A DNA stretch of 64,000 nucleotides, taken from Impatiens glandulifera (lineage: Eukaryota > Streptophyta > Magnoliopsida > Ericales > Balsaminaceae). Below are positions 11,641-24,459 of this stretch, one piece after another (the first letter of the stretch is position 1; each line of letters opens with the position of its first letter). The DNA lies in assembly GCF_907164915.1 (NCBI RefSeq), contig NC_061862.1:91715995-91779994 (forward strand), written 5' to 3'. The notes beneath the pieces are model-generated. The model had not been told where the DNA came from, made no database searches, and was given only the letters and a program-made list of their open reading frames with translations. Position numbers and translations under genes: made by a program.

Positions 11641-12457
11641 ATTATCCAATTTACCGGGAGTTTCGATTTTCACTCACTAGTTTTTACTTTAAAAATGAAT
11701 AAGTTGATTATCCATTAAATAAAAATAATTTATGCATCTTTCCACCCTCTATTATTAAGAGAACAATTTTGTCTAGTTTTAGGATAATCTCTTAAAATAT
11801 GAGCCTTATAGCATTATTAATTATATTTCAAATAAATTGCAACAATATGCATGTAACATTTACAAAAACTTCTAAATATATATTACAACATTAGTTCTAC
11901 TTCAAACATATTGAAAAACAAATCATCTAGGTAAGAAATACAAACAGAATAACAAAATTAATGTAAAATTACTATTGAAGATTTAAAAAAAATTATAACA
12001 ACTATAAAGAGAAAAATGTTAAAAAAATTAAAGTATCAAATTTCACAAAGTTAGAAGAACAATCTATAACTAAAAAATTAATCTACCTCAACAATACTTA
12101 GTCAAATAATATCATTGTCATTTTCCTCTGCAACAGGCACATAAGCTCCACTTGAAACACCTATGTCTCTAACCTCAATAAATCCTCAAAACCAAAGCTT
12201 TCATCCAAATCTTTCTAACCAATCTAGATTCGTCTAATTGTGCAACAATACTATCATCAACCACTCATTTTATTTGTTTTCAAATAATGCAACATTACAT
12301 ACCACCCACAAACTTGAGTTCTTAGATGTATTCCCAACAACCTTATAATTTTATTAAATCAAACATCCTGAATATTTTATGGATAACCCCCATGTTTCAT
12401 TTGTGAATGTCATTCTAATTCTGCAATTCAACTGCCAACCCATTTATTAAAATACTT

Positions 12458-12506
<49 letters not shown>

Positions 12507-12657
12507 TTTTTTTAATGTACATCTTCATGTCAAAATACATTATCTAATAGATCTTACAATTTAGTCGTATCATTTGGTACGATTTTTACTCAACTATTAG
12601 TACACATCTTTGAGACAATCCTAGTGTATGCATCTATAAATCTTTAATATCATTCAC
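11641..12657. other. AT-rich DNA with a possible decayed coding remnant
   Basis: About 12110-12440 is less AT-rich and, on the minus strand, gives broken stretches that look protein-like (for example ERF and GFEDLL-type words in different frames). I could not assign them to a family. An (AT)n tract occupies 12462-12503. Confidence 0.3.
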
Positions 12658-12808
12658 CTCTTCTAACTTAGTAGAGTTAAATGTTCTTAACCTTCTTGAG
12701 AGGTCCTGAGTTCGAATCCGTCAGATGATAAGTTTTAGGCGTGTCTAATTAAATGATTAAGTGTATTTGCAGGTTATATACTTAATCTCTTGTGTCCACA
12801 TTTTTTTT
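12658..12808 (+). mobile_element. tRNA-derived SINE
   Basis: A degenerate A box (TCTAACTTAGTAGAG) is followed by a clear RNA polymerase III B box in GAGGTCCTGAGTTCGAATCC, then body sequence GTCAGATGATAAGTTTTAGG and a T-rich end. The head and body match the SINEs at 30.1 and 59.7 kb, so three members of one family are in the window. Confidence 0.65.
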
Positions 12809-12903
12809 AAATAGTTAATATCAACTTACCAACTTCAGAAATAATATAATCTTATTAGTTCCACATACCTACAATTAATTATAAAAGATTATTAGATCAT
12901 AAA

Positions 12904-12927
12904 TAATAATAATAATAATAATAATAA
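12904..12927. repeat. (AAT)n microsatellite
   Basis: About eight AAT/TAA triplets in a row. Confidence 0.9.
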
Positions 12928-13289
12928 ATGGTAAAATGATCCAGATTATGTATGAATTTTACGTTGTAAAGGATTCTTTCAACTTATCGCATTTGGATCG
13001 TTCTGAGTTCCGGGAAAACATAAATATATGTGTGTTCTATCTACAAAAGAAGTTAAGGAATAACTTCTTTTGTTGTTACAAAAGAATATATATGTGTTAT
13101 ACCTTCATTAAGCGCATCATATACTTCTTTTGATCTTGATAAACAGATTCAAAAGAAGACTGTTCTTTCCTCCTGTTTGTCGTTTCTTTATTCGTGGGAT
13201 TCACAATTTTTACAAATAACATTTTCTTTCAAATATAATTTTTATAAGTTAAAATGCTTCCAACTGATGGATTATTAGATGCACACAAT

Positions 13290-13613
13290 TCCTTCACCAA
13301 CTGCTTCCTACCAACTGAACAAATAAATAAAGCTAGATCTTGCTTTATTCTTTTCCTACATTTTCCGGGCTTCCAAATTCTATCTCAATTATTGAAACTT
13401 ATGGCTTTACACCTTTCAACCCCAATTATTGCCACTTATAATCACATATAACAAACAAAATGTATCTGGTTTAGATTCAGATAGACTTACAAAATACATG
13501 AACAACAGAAATGGTCCTTCAAATTTTTAACTGTGGAACATGATAAACGTTTTGAAAGGATCTACAAAAATGATTAGATTCACAATAATCAAACTATTGA
13601 AGGTGACATAATT
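13290..13613 (+). repeat. Duplicated segment, left half of the interrupted copy
   Basis: Homologous to about 6290-6594. It ends in GTGACATAATT directly against the Copia LTR; the last five bases, TAATT, are repeated just after the element at 19471-19475. Confidence 0.8.
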
Positions 13614-14386
13614 TGTTAGAAATATTGTCTTGAAATAAATTACAGAAATATATATAAAATGATGTTACAAATAAATGAAATAAATAAAATATATGAAGAA
13701 CAATATCAACGAATAAATTGTTGATTCGAGGCATGTGCTTAGCACATTTCCCTTAAAACAGTTCCATCGTCTCCCGTTTGTGCTGGAGCTTATCGCAGAT
13801 AGCTGTCTCCCAGAGTACAACGAATCCTGTAGTGATTCTACACTAAAATCACTACTCATCGAACTTAATCGGCGTACCTGAACTATCACCGGGTTTCAAC
13901 GGAAATATCGAGCAAAGAGCTCGAAGAACACTCACAAAACAAGAAGAAGACTTTTGGAATTCTAGAGTGAGAAAGAATGAAATGATGAAGTTGTGATGTG
14001 AAATGAATAATGAATGAGTATATATTGCTGATAATTAAACCTTCAAATAAAGCCATCCAAAACGTTTATTAGCAATGAATTAGTCCGTAACTAATTAACA
14101 TCGTTGCCTATACGTTAATTTGTTGAAATACAATGTTAGACATTCAATGCTAGCAAATTGAAAAGTCTAAACGTTAGCCAATAGACAATTAAAGTTAAAT
14201 GTTTATCATAACATTATACTTTAATTTTCTAATTAGGCATTAAATATTAATTAAATAATTAATATTTAATTATAATTTGGATTAAATTCACCGTTAATTC
14301 ACATTTGAATTTGTGTGAATTTTATTTGATTTTATTTATTCACAATCTTATTTCCATTTATTAATGGAATTAGCTTAATTCCAACA
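13614..14386 (-). repeat. 3' LTR of the Copia element
   Basis: 773 bases, TGTTAGAAAT to ATTCCAACA on the plus strand. It lacks about 20 bases (near TTGCTCATTAATTTGTCAAT) that the other LTR keeps. The open frame inside it on the minus strand is a by-product of LTR sequence. Confidence 0.92.
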
Positions 14387-14398
14387 ATCCCCCACATT
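14387..14398 (-). other. Polypurine tract of the Copia element
   Basis: On the minus strand AATGTGGGGGAT directly precedes the TGTTGGAAT start of the 3' LTR. This is the expected place and composition for the plus-strand primer of reverse transcription and fixes the element's orientation. Confidence 0.75.
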
Positions 14399-14929
14399 AA
14401 TGGAAATTAAAAGATTAACCCGATGAAAGGTTCAACAGTTAAATTGTACATAGGATAAGTAGGTGTAACCCTTTGAACCTTTCCTTATGAAAGTATATAA
14501 CTTTACTAGCCGATTAGTAGACTCGATGTCCTTGAACTATTCTGCCATTTGTGTAAACGATTACACACTTTTACATATAATTCTCCCTGATACATGTCAA
14601 GCTCTCATGGTTGTGTCCATTTTGGCCATGAAACACGCGCCTGGTTCTGTGAGAGGGTCTAGAATTGAGCCGTGCAATTCTTTCGAAGCGTCCCCACTTC
14701 TCCCTCACATAGGTGATCTCTTTGCTCACAAAGAATCATTAAAAGCGATATGTTTATCCTCGTCAAGATATATATATTTTTTCGTTATAGGATTAATCCT
14801 TAACAATAACTTTCCAAGTCAGTACAATTAGGTTATCCCATTGAACATAGTTCTTGGGATCTTCAGTCTGCATAGGTTATGTTTTCCTTCATATCAACTT
14901 ATAGTAGGCTAATGTCTCAAAAGACTTCA

Positions 14930-15120
14930 AACTACCTCTCTATTCAATAATCTGATTAGTGGATCCACAATGTTATCTTTGACTTACATAGTCAAATTTG
15001 ATAACTCCATTAGAGAGTATAATCTAATGACATTATGTCTAAGACGTGTATGTCTAGACTTCTCACTGACTCTAAGCTTGTCCAATTTCTAATTACTATG
15101 ACAATAATTAGAAATTTATG
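14930..15120 (-). pseudogene. Copia RNase H C-terminal remnant
   Basis: Minus-strand fragments in shifting frames match the end of Copia RNase H: a KSRHIRLRHNVIRLYS-like stretch (about 15062-15015) followed by IVDPLIRLLNREVV (about 14975-14933). The family pattern is GKSRHIRRRHN..., ...K..NIADPLTKGL. Frameshifts and stops separate the blocks. It lies next to the 3' LTR, where RNase H belongs. It is clearly non-functional. Confidence 0.75.
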
Positions 15121-16199
15121 TTGGTACATTCTTAGTTAATCTTGGAACATCTTCTAATAAGAAGCATAGTCATTTGTACATGCTTATCATTTAATTTTTT
15201 ATGAAAATATTGTTTACTTGGCTAACTAGTAGACAAAATGTCTTTGAAATATTCTGCCTTCGTGTAAACGATTATATATTTTACATAAAATTATTTTATT
15301 TTTCGACATAAGTCAAAAATATAGATTATAACGTTTAATCTATCCATCATAAGTTTTTTAGAAGATTTCCATACGTAGATTGCACTTCTAAGTGTAAACA
15401 TATTCACTTTAAGACGTATAGTCTTTCATTTAATAATATCAATATATCATTTGATAACAACATGATATTTCGTGTAGTGCAATTCAAATCCTTAATGGAT
15501 TTAATCATTTTTATCGTAATTTTCAACGATAAAAATATCGTACAAAAGACACGTAATGAAATAATTTTCATTGTCTTCATGATATATATAATTGTCACAT
15601 CTACTTTTTAATAAAAGTATGATCACATTTTTTATATCATTATTATAAAATTTGTTATAAGTCATATCAAGACTTTATAAACTTTCATTTTCATTTATTT
15701 CATAAAATCATTTTGAAGACATTGATTCTTCAAAATTTTTATGAAAGTAATGTCAAAATATGACACGTTTCTTGATTTCAAAATCCTCAAATTTTAAATA
15801 TCAATTTGAGCACCAACTCAGCAAATATAAACAAGACATTTTCTTGTTATTTTTTTTTTTCTTTTTGTAAAATTGCGCAACTTTATCTTTTATAGAGAAC
15901 ATATTTCTCTAACAATAAATTATCTTTTTATTTATCATAATATACACAATTATTTTTGTGTTATAATCAATAAAAATATTTGCCCCACATTCGTGTTGGC
16001 ATCCTTTTTAAATCACACACATTTGTATGATTTAAATCAATGATTTTCTAATCAAGAAATTGTCACACAGTTCTTTTACAGATTTCTTTTGTTATACTTA
16101 TCATACAATGAATAAGATAACTATATCATAAATATTTAATTGAATAAAATATAATTTATATACAAGAGATTAGAATGTTTATTCATATATAAATCATTC
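15121..16199 (-). other. Decayed interior of the Copia element
   Basis: AT-rich sequence between the RNase H remnant and the hairpin repeats. Weak protein-like words upstream of RNase H appear near 15075-15130 on the minus strand. No reverse transcriptase or integrase motif could be recognised. Confidence 0.4.
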
Positions 16200-17452
16200 T
16201 TCACATAATTTCTGCATAAGAAATTAAAAATATTTAATCAATTAAAATATTTATTTCAACACTTAATTTCTATAAAAGAAATTAGAATATTTAATCAAAT
16301 AAATAATCACCATATCACATGATTTCTACAAAAAAAATCATAATGTTTCAAGCATCTTTGACCGAAGTCGCTTAAACATTTATTTCCGGTTGCACGTTTG
16401 CATCCCGTAATATCGACACGTTTGCCACATTATTCTCAAATCAAACAAGACTTTGCTTGTAATTATTTGATTTCAAAATTATCAAATTAAGTAAGTCTTA
16501 ATGATGCAATTGAACAATGTATATCAAATATAATATATTAAACCAAAATTAATAAATCCATATATATGATATTATATATTATTGCTTCTTTCATTTTAGT
16601 CACCACAATGACAAAACAACTAATTATATATAGTCAATAACATAGAAACGTAATCAGATAAATAATATGTCATATATATTATTAAATAAATATACATACA
16701 ACTTCATTTATCATTAAAAATACTGTTTAAAAATTACATGATAATTAATTAAAATATTAATTATTACACTTAATTAGAATGTTTCATTTATCTTCAATCA
16801 AATATAAAACTAACTAATTATATAAATAAATATTCATGTCATCAATTATTCGTTTCTTAATTAATTAGGTGACCTTTAACACTCTATAAGAAATCTTTGT
16901 CAATCAAAGAACACATGATTTGTGACAAATTTCAAAATTATCTATTAAAATAAAAATAGATAGAAAACAAATCTTAATTTTTATATATATAAATTTCTAG
17001 ATAATCATACTTATTATGAATAACATGAATCATCTTTATATTAACTAATATGCATGATTTATATTAATAATCAATTAGCACATAATCAAATTAAATATAA
17101 CTACAAATATATTTTATATCTTAATCGAAGCACTTACATTGCCATGTTTTGAACAATAATCGACGTTAAACGACTATGCATGCTCAGAATACATCTGAGT
17201 AGATTATTTTGACAATTTTTGCGAAGACAATTTCGACTAACATAGTCGTGTCTCTTTAAATGCATGATTATAATAAGTTCTAAAACAAATAACTTATATA
17301 ATCTCATTATACATATGACCTTCATTTTCTGTCATTATGAATCACATAATTTCTATAAAAGAAATCATTAGGATACCCAATTCATTTCATAATTTCTACA
17401 TAAGAAATTATAATGATTTCAACCTTCATGATTAATGTCATTTAGACAAATC

Positions 17453-17494
<42 letters not shown>

Positions 17495-17870
17495 ATAAAA
17501 ATCATTATGAACCCATTAATCTCATAATTTTTACACAAGAAAATTATAATGATTTTCACATCAAGAATCATTGATTCATCTCATAATTTCTACACAAGAA
17601 ATTAGAATGGTTTCAACATGAATGACTTTAACAAGTCTGATTTCTACCAAGAAATCATTGACTACCCATTCATCTCATAATTTCTACACAATAAATTAAA
17701 ATGGTTTCAACATCAATAACTTTATCAAGTCTGATTTCTACAAATAAATCATTGACAATCTCATTCATCTCATAATTTCTACACAAGAAATTGGAATGGT
17801 TTTTAACATCAATGACCATAGTCATTTTAGTAAATCTGATTTCTACAAAAAGAAATCAAATCATCTCATC
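16200..17870. repeat. Dispersed short hairpin repeats in the Copia interior
   Basis: About twelve copies of a partly palindromic word of the type CATAATTTCTACACAAGAAATTA or GATTTCTACAAAGAAATC. They start near 16204, 16262, 16317, 17340, 17388, 17519, 17580, 17638, 17674, 17731, 17769 and 17836. In the last 0.5 kb they alternate in two types every 30-60 bases with AATGGTTTCAACATCAATGA linkers. An (AT)n tract sits at 17458-17492. Confidence 0.75.
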
Positions 17871-17952
17871 AGTTGGATTCAAACACAGGACCTCCCTTCC
17901 GTCACGCACCATTGCATCTGAACTTTAAACCACTACACCAATGCGCCATTTC
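17868..17952 (-). mobile_element. tRNA-like SINE head
   Basis: On the minus strand, GGCGCATTGGTGTAGTGG (A-box-like) is followed about 35 bases later by GGTCCTGTGTTTGAATCC (B-box-like). This spacing fits a tRNA-derived SINE head. It differs from the other SINE family here and cannot fold as a real tRNA. It lies inside the Copia element. Confidence 0.5.
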
Positions 17953-17959
17953 ATTGTTG

Positions 17960-18672
17960 TACCGCTTTTATGACCTTTTGTCTTCTTTCTAGAGACAACT
18001 TATACTTCATATTTGACTAGTCTCTGTCAACCAATGAATATATACATATTTAAAACGATAACTTATTACCATAATAAAATGTAATATATAAAATAATGTA
18101 TATAAATAAAGATATCATCTCTCTTTATTTATTAAATCATCCTACCATATTCTTATTAATTATATTGCTTAATTAAAAAGAAGGTATATATTATAATTAA
18201 TTATTTTCAAACTGAAACCATATGTTTCAATTATAATTAATTTTAACACCATAAATTTTATAAAAATTGAAAGCTAACATATTAGTTACTTTATTATTTT
18301 TATTCATTATTATTAATAATTTTAATAACCAACCAACATTTATTTAAAAATAAAATAAATTATTGTTTTCTAATTTATTTTCTAGAAAACTTTTGTATAA
18401 TAAATATACATTATTTTTCTTTAGAATATTAACTTATAAATGTAAGCTTTCATACAAATATTATTAATAATAATTAACATTATATATATATACAATAAAG
18501 ACTTATATTTATTTGTAGATTTTTCTATTCCTTTAGATTAACAACTTTATCTTGTCGAAATAATCGATCATCTGGTTTATAACATCATAACTCGTAATCC
18601 TGAAACATCAGAGACAAAAATTTCGATGACACAAGCTACTAAATAACTTAGCACATGAAACTGTTTTAAGAT
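17960..18672. other. AT-rich 5' interior of the Copia element
   Basis: No coding sense is seen. On the minus strand the bases after the 5' LTR read ATCTTAAAACAGTTTC, not the TGGTATCAGAGC primer-binding site usual in plant Copia elements. Confidence 0.5.
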
Positions 18673-19470
18673 TGTTAGAAATATTGTCTTGAAATAAATT
18701 ACAGAAATATATATAAAATGATGTTGCAAATAAATGAAATAAATAAAATATATGAAGAACAATATCACCGAATAAATTGTTGATTCGAGGCATGTGCTTA
18801 GCACATTTCCCTTAAAACAGTTCCATCGTCTCCCGTTTGTGCTGGAGCTTATCGCAGATAGCTGTCTCCCAGAGTACAACGAATTCTGTAGTGATTCTGC
18901 ACTAAAATCACTACTCATCGAACTTAATCGGCGTACCTGAACTATCACCGGGTTTCAACGGAAATATCGAGCAAAGAACTCGAAGAACACTCACAAAATA
19001 AGAAGAAGACTTTTGGAATTCTAGAGTGAGAAAGAATGAAATGATGAAGTTGTGATGTGAAATGAATAATGAATGAGTATATATTGCTGAGAATTAAACC
19101 TTCAAATAAAACCATCCAAAACGTTTATTAGCAATGAATATTGCTCATTAATTTGTCAATTAGTTCGTAACTAATTAACATCGTTGCCTATACGTTAATT
19201 TGTTGAAATACAATGTTAGACATTCAATGCTAACAAATTGAAAAGTCTAAACGTTAGCCAATTGATAGACAATTAAAGTTAAATGTTTATCATAACATTA
19301 TACTTTAATTTTCTAATTAGGCATTAAATATTAATTAAATAATTAATATTTAATTATAATTTGGATTAAATTCACCGTTAATTCACGTTTGAATTTGTTT
19401 GAATTTTATTTGATTTTATTTATTCACTATCTTATTTTCATTTATTAATGGAATTAGCTTAATTCCAACA
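18673..19470 (-). repeat. 5' LTR of the Copia element
   Basis: 798 bases, the longer of the two LTRs, TG...CA bounded. It is followed at 19471 by the TAATT target duplication. Confidence 0.92.
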
Positions 19471-19790
19471 TAATTTTCTATGCATTCATCTAGCTATAAC
19501 TTTCATTCCAAACCTATTTGCATTTGTGTAAAAATACTTATTGTAGTTTCTTAAACAGATCTGAACTCGGATTCATAAACAAAAAAATGTGTTTTAGGGG
19601 AAAAGGAGAAATCATGCCTTAGTCTTAATGTAATAGATGAAATCCATAACATGTAAGTAAATATCAAGTTTGATTCAAATAAAAACGTTTTAAGTAATAA
19701 GTTGAAACGATGGTGTAATAAGATGAAATACATAACATGTAAGTAAATAAATGTCAAAGTTAATAAGTTGAAACGATGTCATGGAGATGT
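19471..19790 (+). repeat. Duplicated segment, right half, with a local tandem duplication
   Basis: 19471-19640 continues the homology to about 6595-6770 that the Copia element interrupts. Within it GATGAAATCCATAACATG..AAGTTGAAACGATG (about 19638-19712) is repeated imperfectly at about 19722-19778. Confidence 0.7.
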
Positions 19791-20053
19791 ACTATTTTCT
19801 TAAAATAAAAAAAATGTGAGTTCCATAATTTAGTTGAAATTATAAATATATTTTTTTTATTATTGAAAGGTGTCATACTAAATCTTATATTAAAAAATAT
19901 ATATTAAGAGTTATAAATGAAAATCGAACCGGATTTTTGTCACTTAAATTATACTTGTGGTTAAAAAAATAACACTCTTATTGAGAGCTTGAATTATTTA
20001 GTTCATATTAAACTCAACTAAATATGGACAATTTTTAAATAATTCAATAAATA

Positions 20054-21800
20054 TGTTGGGTCAAATTATTCTTAAAGTAATTAAGAGAATAAGTGTATTC
20101 TATACCAACTTTATTTTGTTGATATATGTGATTAAAACTTAATTGTGATTAAAACTTAGTCTAAAATAAAGCTAAGGTTGTCTATTTATTTTGTGCAGGT
20201 GCATAAGGCTATACTAAATTAGACGTGGTCTAAGAAGGCTAAACAGACGTGTTGCGAAGTTAGACGTTGGCGTCTAACTCTTTTGGACAAGTCTGAAGTG
20301 ATGCGTAGTTATACAGTGCGGTCTAACAAATACGTAGTTAGACGTTGAGGTCTAACTCTATTAGACGTGGTAGTCTAATAGGTAACGTAGTTAGACATTG
20401 GCGTCTAACTCCTTCAGACAAGTTTGAAGTCACACGTAGTTAGACAGTGCAGTCTAACAGATACGTAGTTAGACGTTGAGGTCTAACTCCATTAGATGTG
20501 GTAGTCTAATGGGAAACGTAGTTAGACGTTGGCGTCTAACTTTAAAATGATACGTAGTTAGACAGTGCAGTCTAACAGATACGTAGTTAGACGTTGAGGT
20601 CTAATTCCATTAGACATGGTAGTCTAATGGGAAACGTTGTTAGACGTTGACGTCTAACTCCTTCAAACAAGTCTGAAGTGATGCGTAGTTAGACGTTGTA
20701 GTCTAACAGATACATAGTTAAACGTTGAGGTCTAACTCCATTATAAGTTGTAGTTTAATGAGAAACGTAGTTAGACGTTGGTGTCTAACTACTTCAGACA
20801 AGTCTGAAGTGATGCGTAGTTAGACGTTGCAGTCTAACTCCATTAGACTTGGTGGTCTAATGGAACACGTAGTTAGACGTTGACGTCTAACTCCCTTAGA
20901 CTAGGCAGTCTAATAAAGCACGTCTAATGCCTCGCTTCAGCAACCGTTTGAAGTTAGCATACGTCTACCCACGATCGACTAGCTGTCTGCTACTCTGCTC
21001 CACTCACTCCTGTGCAGTCTGACAAGCCAGCTAATTATATCCAATGAACGAACGTCACGTACGTAAATGTCCTTCCAACGGTTTGTCCAGTACAAGACAA
21101 TATCAGAGAGGATATTCGGCGCACTACCAGTTCGGTACGGCCACGATCCATTTGCTTAGAGTCTGCTGTACTCGTTTACTATGGGCGGCCTTCCAATGAA
21201 CGCTTACCACGTGTCCATGAAGAAGATTCGACCGTTGGTGTCTTTCTATTACTAATAAATTTTCAAGGACAACAAACGAATGACTTACTGATTTGCTCAA
21301 CTGATCTATCGATTATCAATCTTACAAGCTTACTGATTTCTTACATCATTCAATCTCAAGAGAGAAAGAATCAAAATACTGTCTAGATGTGAGAATATTG
21401 TTCATAACATTGTAAGTTGAACAGAGGTTGTTCTATTCAACAGAATGTTAGCTAGTTTAGTAAACTGTATTTGAATCAAAGAGTTTAGTGAAATCCTTCT
21501 AGTTGTGGAAGAAGGGTGACGTATGAGAGTTTTCTCCGAACATCCATAAACAACTCCTTGTGTTCTTTACTTACTGTCATTCATCTTTCATTGGTTCAAA
21601 GCTTCAAATTCGACGAACACTTCCGCACTTGAAATCGTTTCAAGAGTTCGAAGGATTTGTGAAGAATAAAAACAGATTTTAACTTCTAACAAAGTTAAAA
21701 TCGAATCGTTTATCATGTAGAACTCTTACAAGGAAGGCGACGGGTGATAAGTTGTTATCAATAGTCAAACCCTAGTTTATTGGTAGTACCGATCCTATCA
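20054..21800 (+). mobile_element. Solo LTR of a large LTR retrotransposon
   Basis: The segment begins TGTTGGGTCAAATTATTC and ends ACCGATCCTATCA, and is flanked by the 5-bp duplication AAATA (20049-20053, 21801-21805). There is no internal domain, primer-binding site or second LTR, so it is a solo LTR left by recombination between two LTRs. The 1747-base length and the sequence style (GGTGCATAAGG, GTGAAATCCTTCTAG, ACGTATGAGAGTTTTC, GAACATCCATAAACAACTCC) recall long Copia LTRs of the SIRE type; this assignment is from memory and unverified. Orientation is inferred from the ACCGATCCTA end. Confidence 0.85.
20215..20935 (+). repeat. Palindrome-rich tandem array inside the solo LTR
   Basis: Units of roughly 130 bases (some shortened) repeat about five times. 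Each unit is a chain of small inverted repeats: GTTAGACGTTGGCGTCTAAC, CTTCAGACAAGTCTGAAG, GTTAGACAGTGCAGTCTAAC, GTTAGACGTTGAGGTCTAAC, CATTAGACGTGGTAGTCTAATG. Stem bases are conserved while loops vary, so the array could fold into a row of hairpins. Confidence 0.9.
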
Positions 21801-21805
21801 AAATA

Positions 21806-23750
<1,945 letters not shown>

Positions 23751-24459
23751 AAACCATTTATTTTTGGTTTATGTGAAAAGCTCGAGGTTCGAGATTTTAA
23801 CTTCAGCTTGCGTCGTGTGTCAGAAATTTTCTTTTATTATAGAAATATTATTTTTAAAAGATCACATTGATTTTCTGACAGCTTTTGAAATTAATTAAAA
23901 ATAATTAACATCGCGGTTGAATTTTAAATAATTGAGAGATTTTATAATAAACAAATTACAATTTGATTTTTTTAGAAAATTTGTTAGTTTAAATTATAAT
24001 TAGTTAGACATAATTAATTTGAAATAGAGTCGCCATTTAATTTTTAGAAATTAATAAAAGTTGGCATACGTATAAAAACGTATTGACCATAATGTTCTTT
24101 TAGTTCATAGTTTGGTGATACTCAGTAATGAAAAATTTGTGATTCATCCTCCGTACCCGTTTTAAAAACGGTCTCTACTTATAAAATTGAATTTTAAAAA
24201 TCGGTTGTATAACGTTTGAGTTTTAATTGATTGTTTTTCTGGTCATAAGCATGCGTAAAGTTTGTGTGTCATTTAAATATTGAAACAACAATATCTAAAT
24301 GTTGATACATGTTGTTAATGATCACTTATGAAGGAAATACCTAAAGAATATCTGTCATTTTTAAATGTATTAGGGTTTATAAATAAACATCAAACGAGCC
24401 TTTGTCAAAACATTTTGTAGAAATATACCAAAAATGTTTTAAAAACACTTTCTAATTTT
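23751..24459. other. Flank of dispersed repeat copy A
   Basis: 24025-24200 contains GAGTCGCCATTTAATTTTTAG and ATTCATCCTCCGTACCCG, which resemble GAGTCGCGACATCATTTTTAA and the TATCCCACCATGCCCCG stretch of copy C (47389-47540) in the same orientation, although the adjoining copy A is inverted relative to C. The junction may mark two abutting copies or a rearrangement. Confidence 0.4.

Larger units (their letters stand above)
13614..19470 (-). mobile_element. Complete Copia-type LTR retrotransposon, largely non-coding interior
   Basis: Two near-identical direct repeats (13614-14386 and 18673-19470) start TGTTAGAAAT and end ATTCCAACA on the plus strand, and the whole is flanked by the 5-bp duplication TAATT (13609-13613, 19471-19475). 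The strand is minus: a purine-rich tract (AATGTGGGGGAT on the minus strand) adjoins the left LTR, and RNase H remnants read in minus. By eye the LTRs differ at about 14 positions plus a ~20-base and a ~4-base gap, so the insertion is recent. Yet no intact gag, protease, integrase or reverse transcriptase is present, so mobilisation in trans by a relative is inferred. No standard initiator-Met primer-binding site is visible next to the right LTR. Confidence 0.92.

Noticed and set aside
12110..12440. Possible decayed transposase (hAT-like) on the minus strand
   Set aside because: Only isolated protein-like words in different frames; no catalytic or dimerisation motif could be confirmed.
14487..14831. 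114-codon plus-strand open frame
   Set aside because: It lies between the Copia 3' LTR and the RNase H remnant, on the strand opposite to the element's genes; no recognisable domain.
16200..17870. Regularly spaced short palindromic repeats suggesting a CRISPR-like array
   Set aside because: The repeats are imperfect, of varied length and spacing, in a plant retrotransposon interior, and no cas-like gene exists.
18577..18948. 123-codon minus-strand open frame
   Set aside because: Most of it is inside the Copia 5' LTR and the equivalent frame exists in the other LTR.
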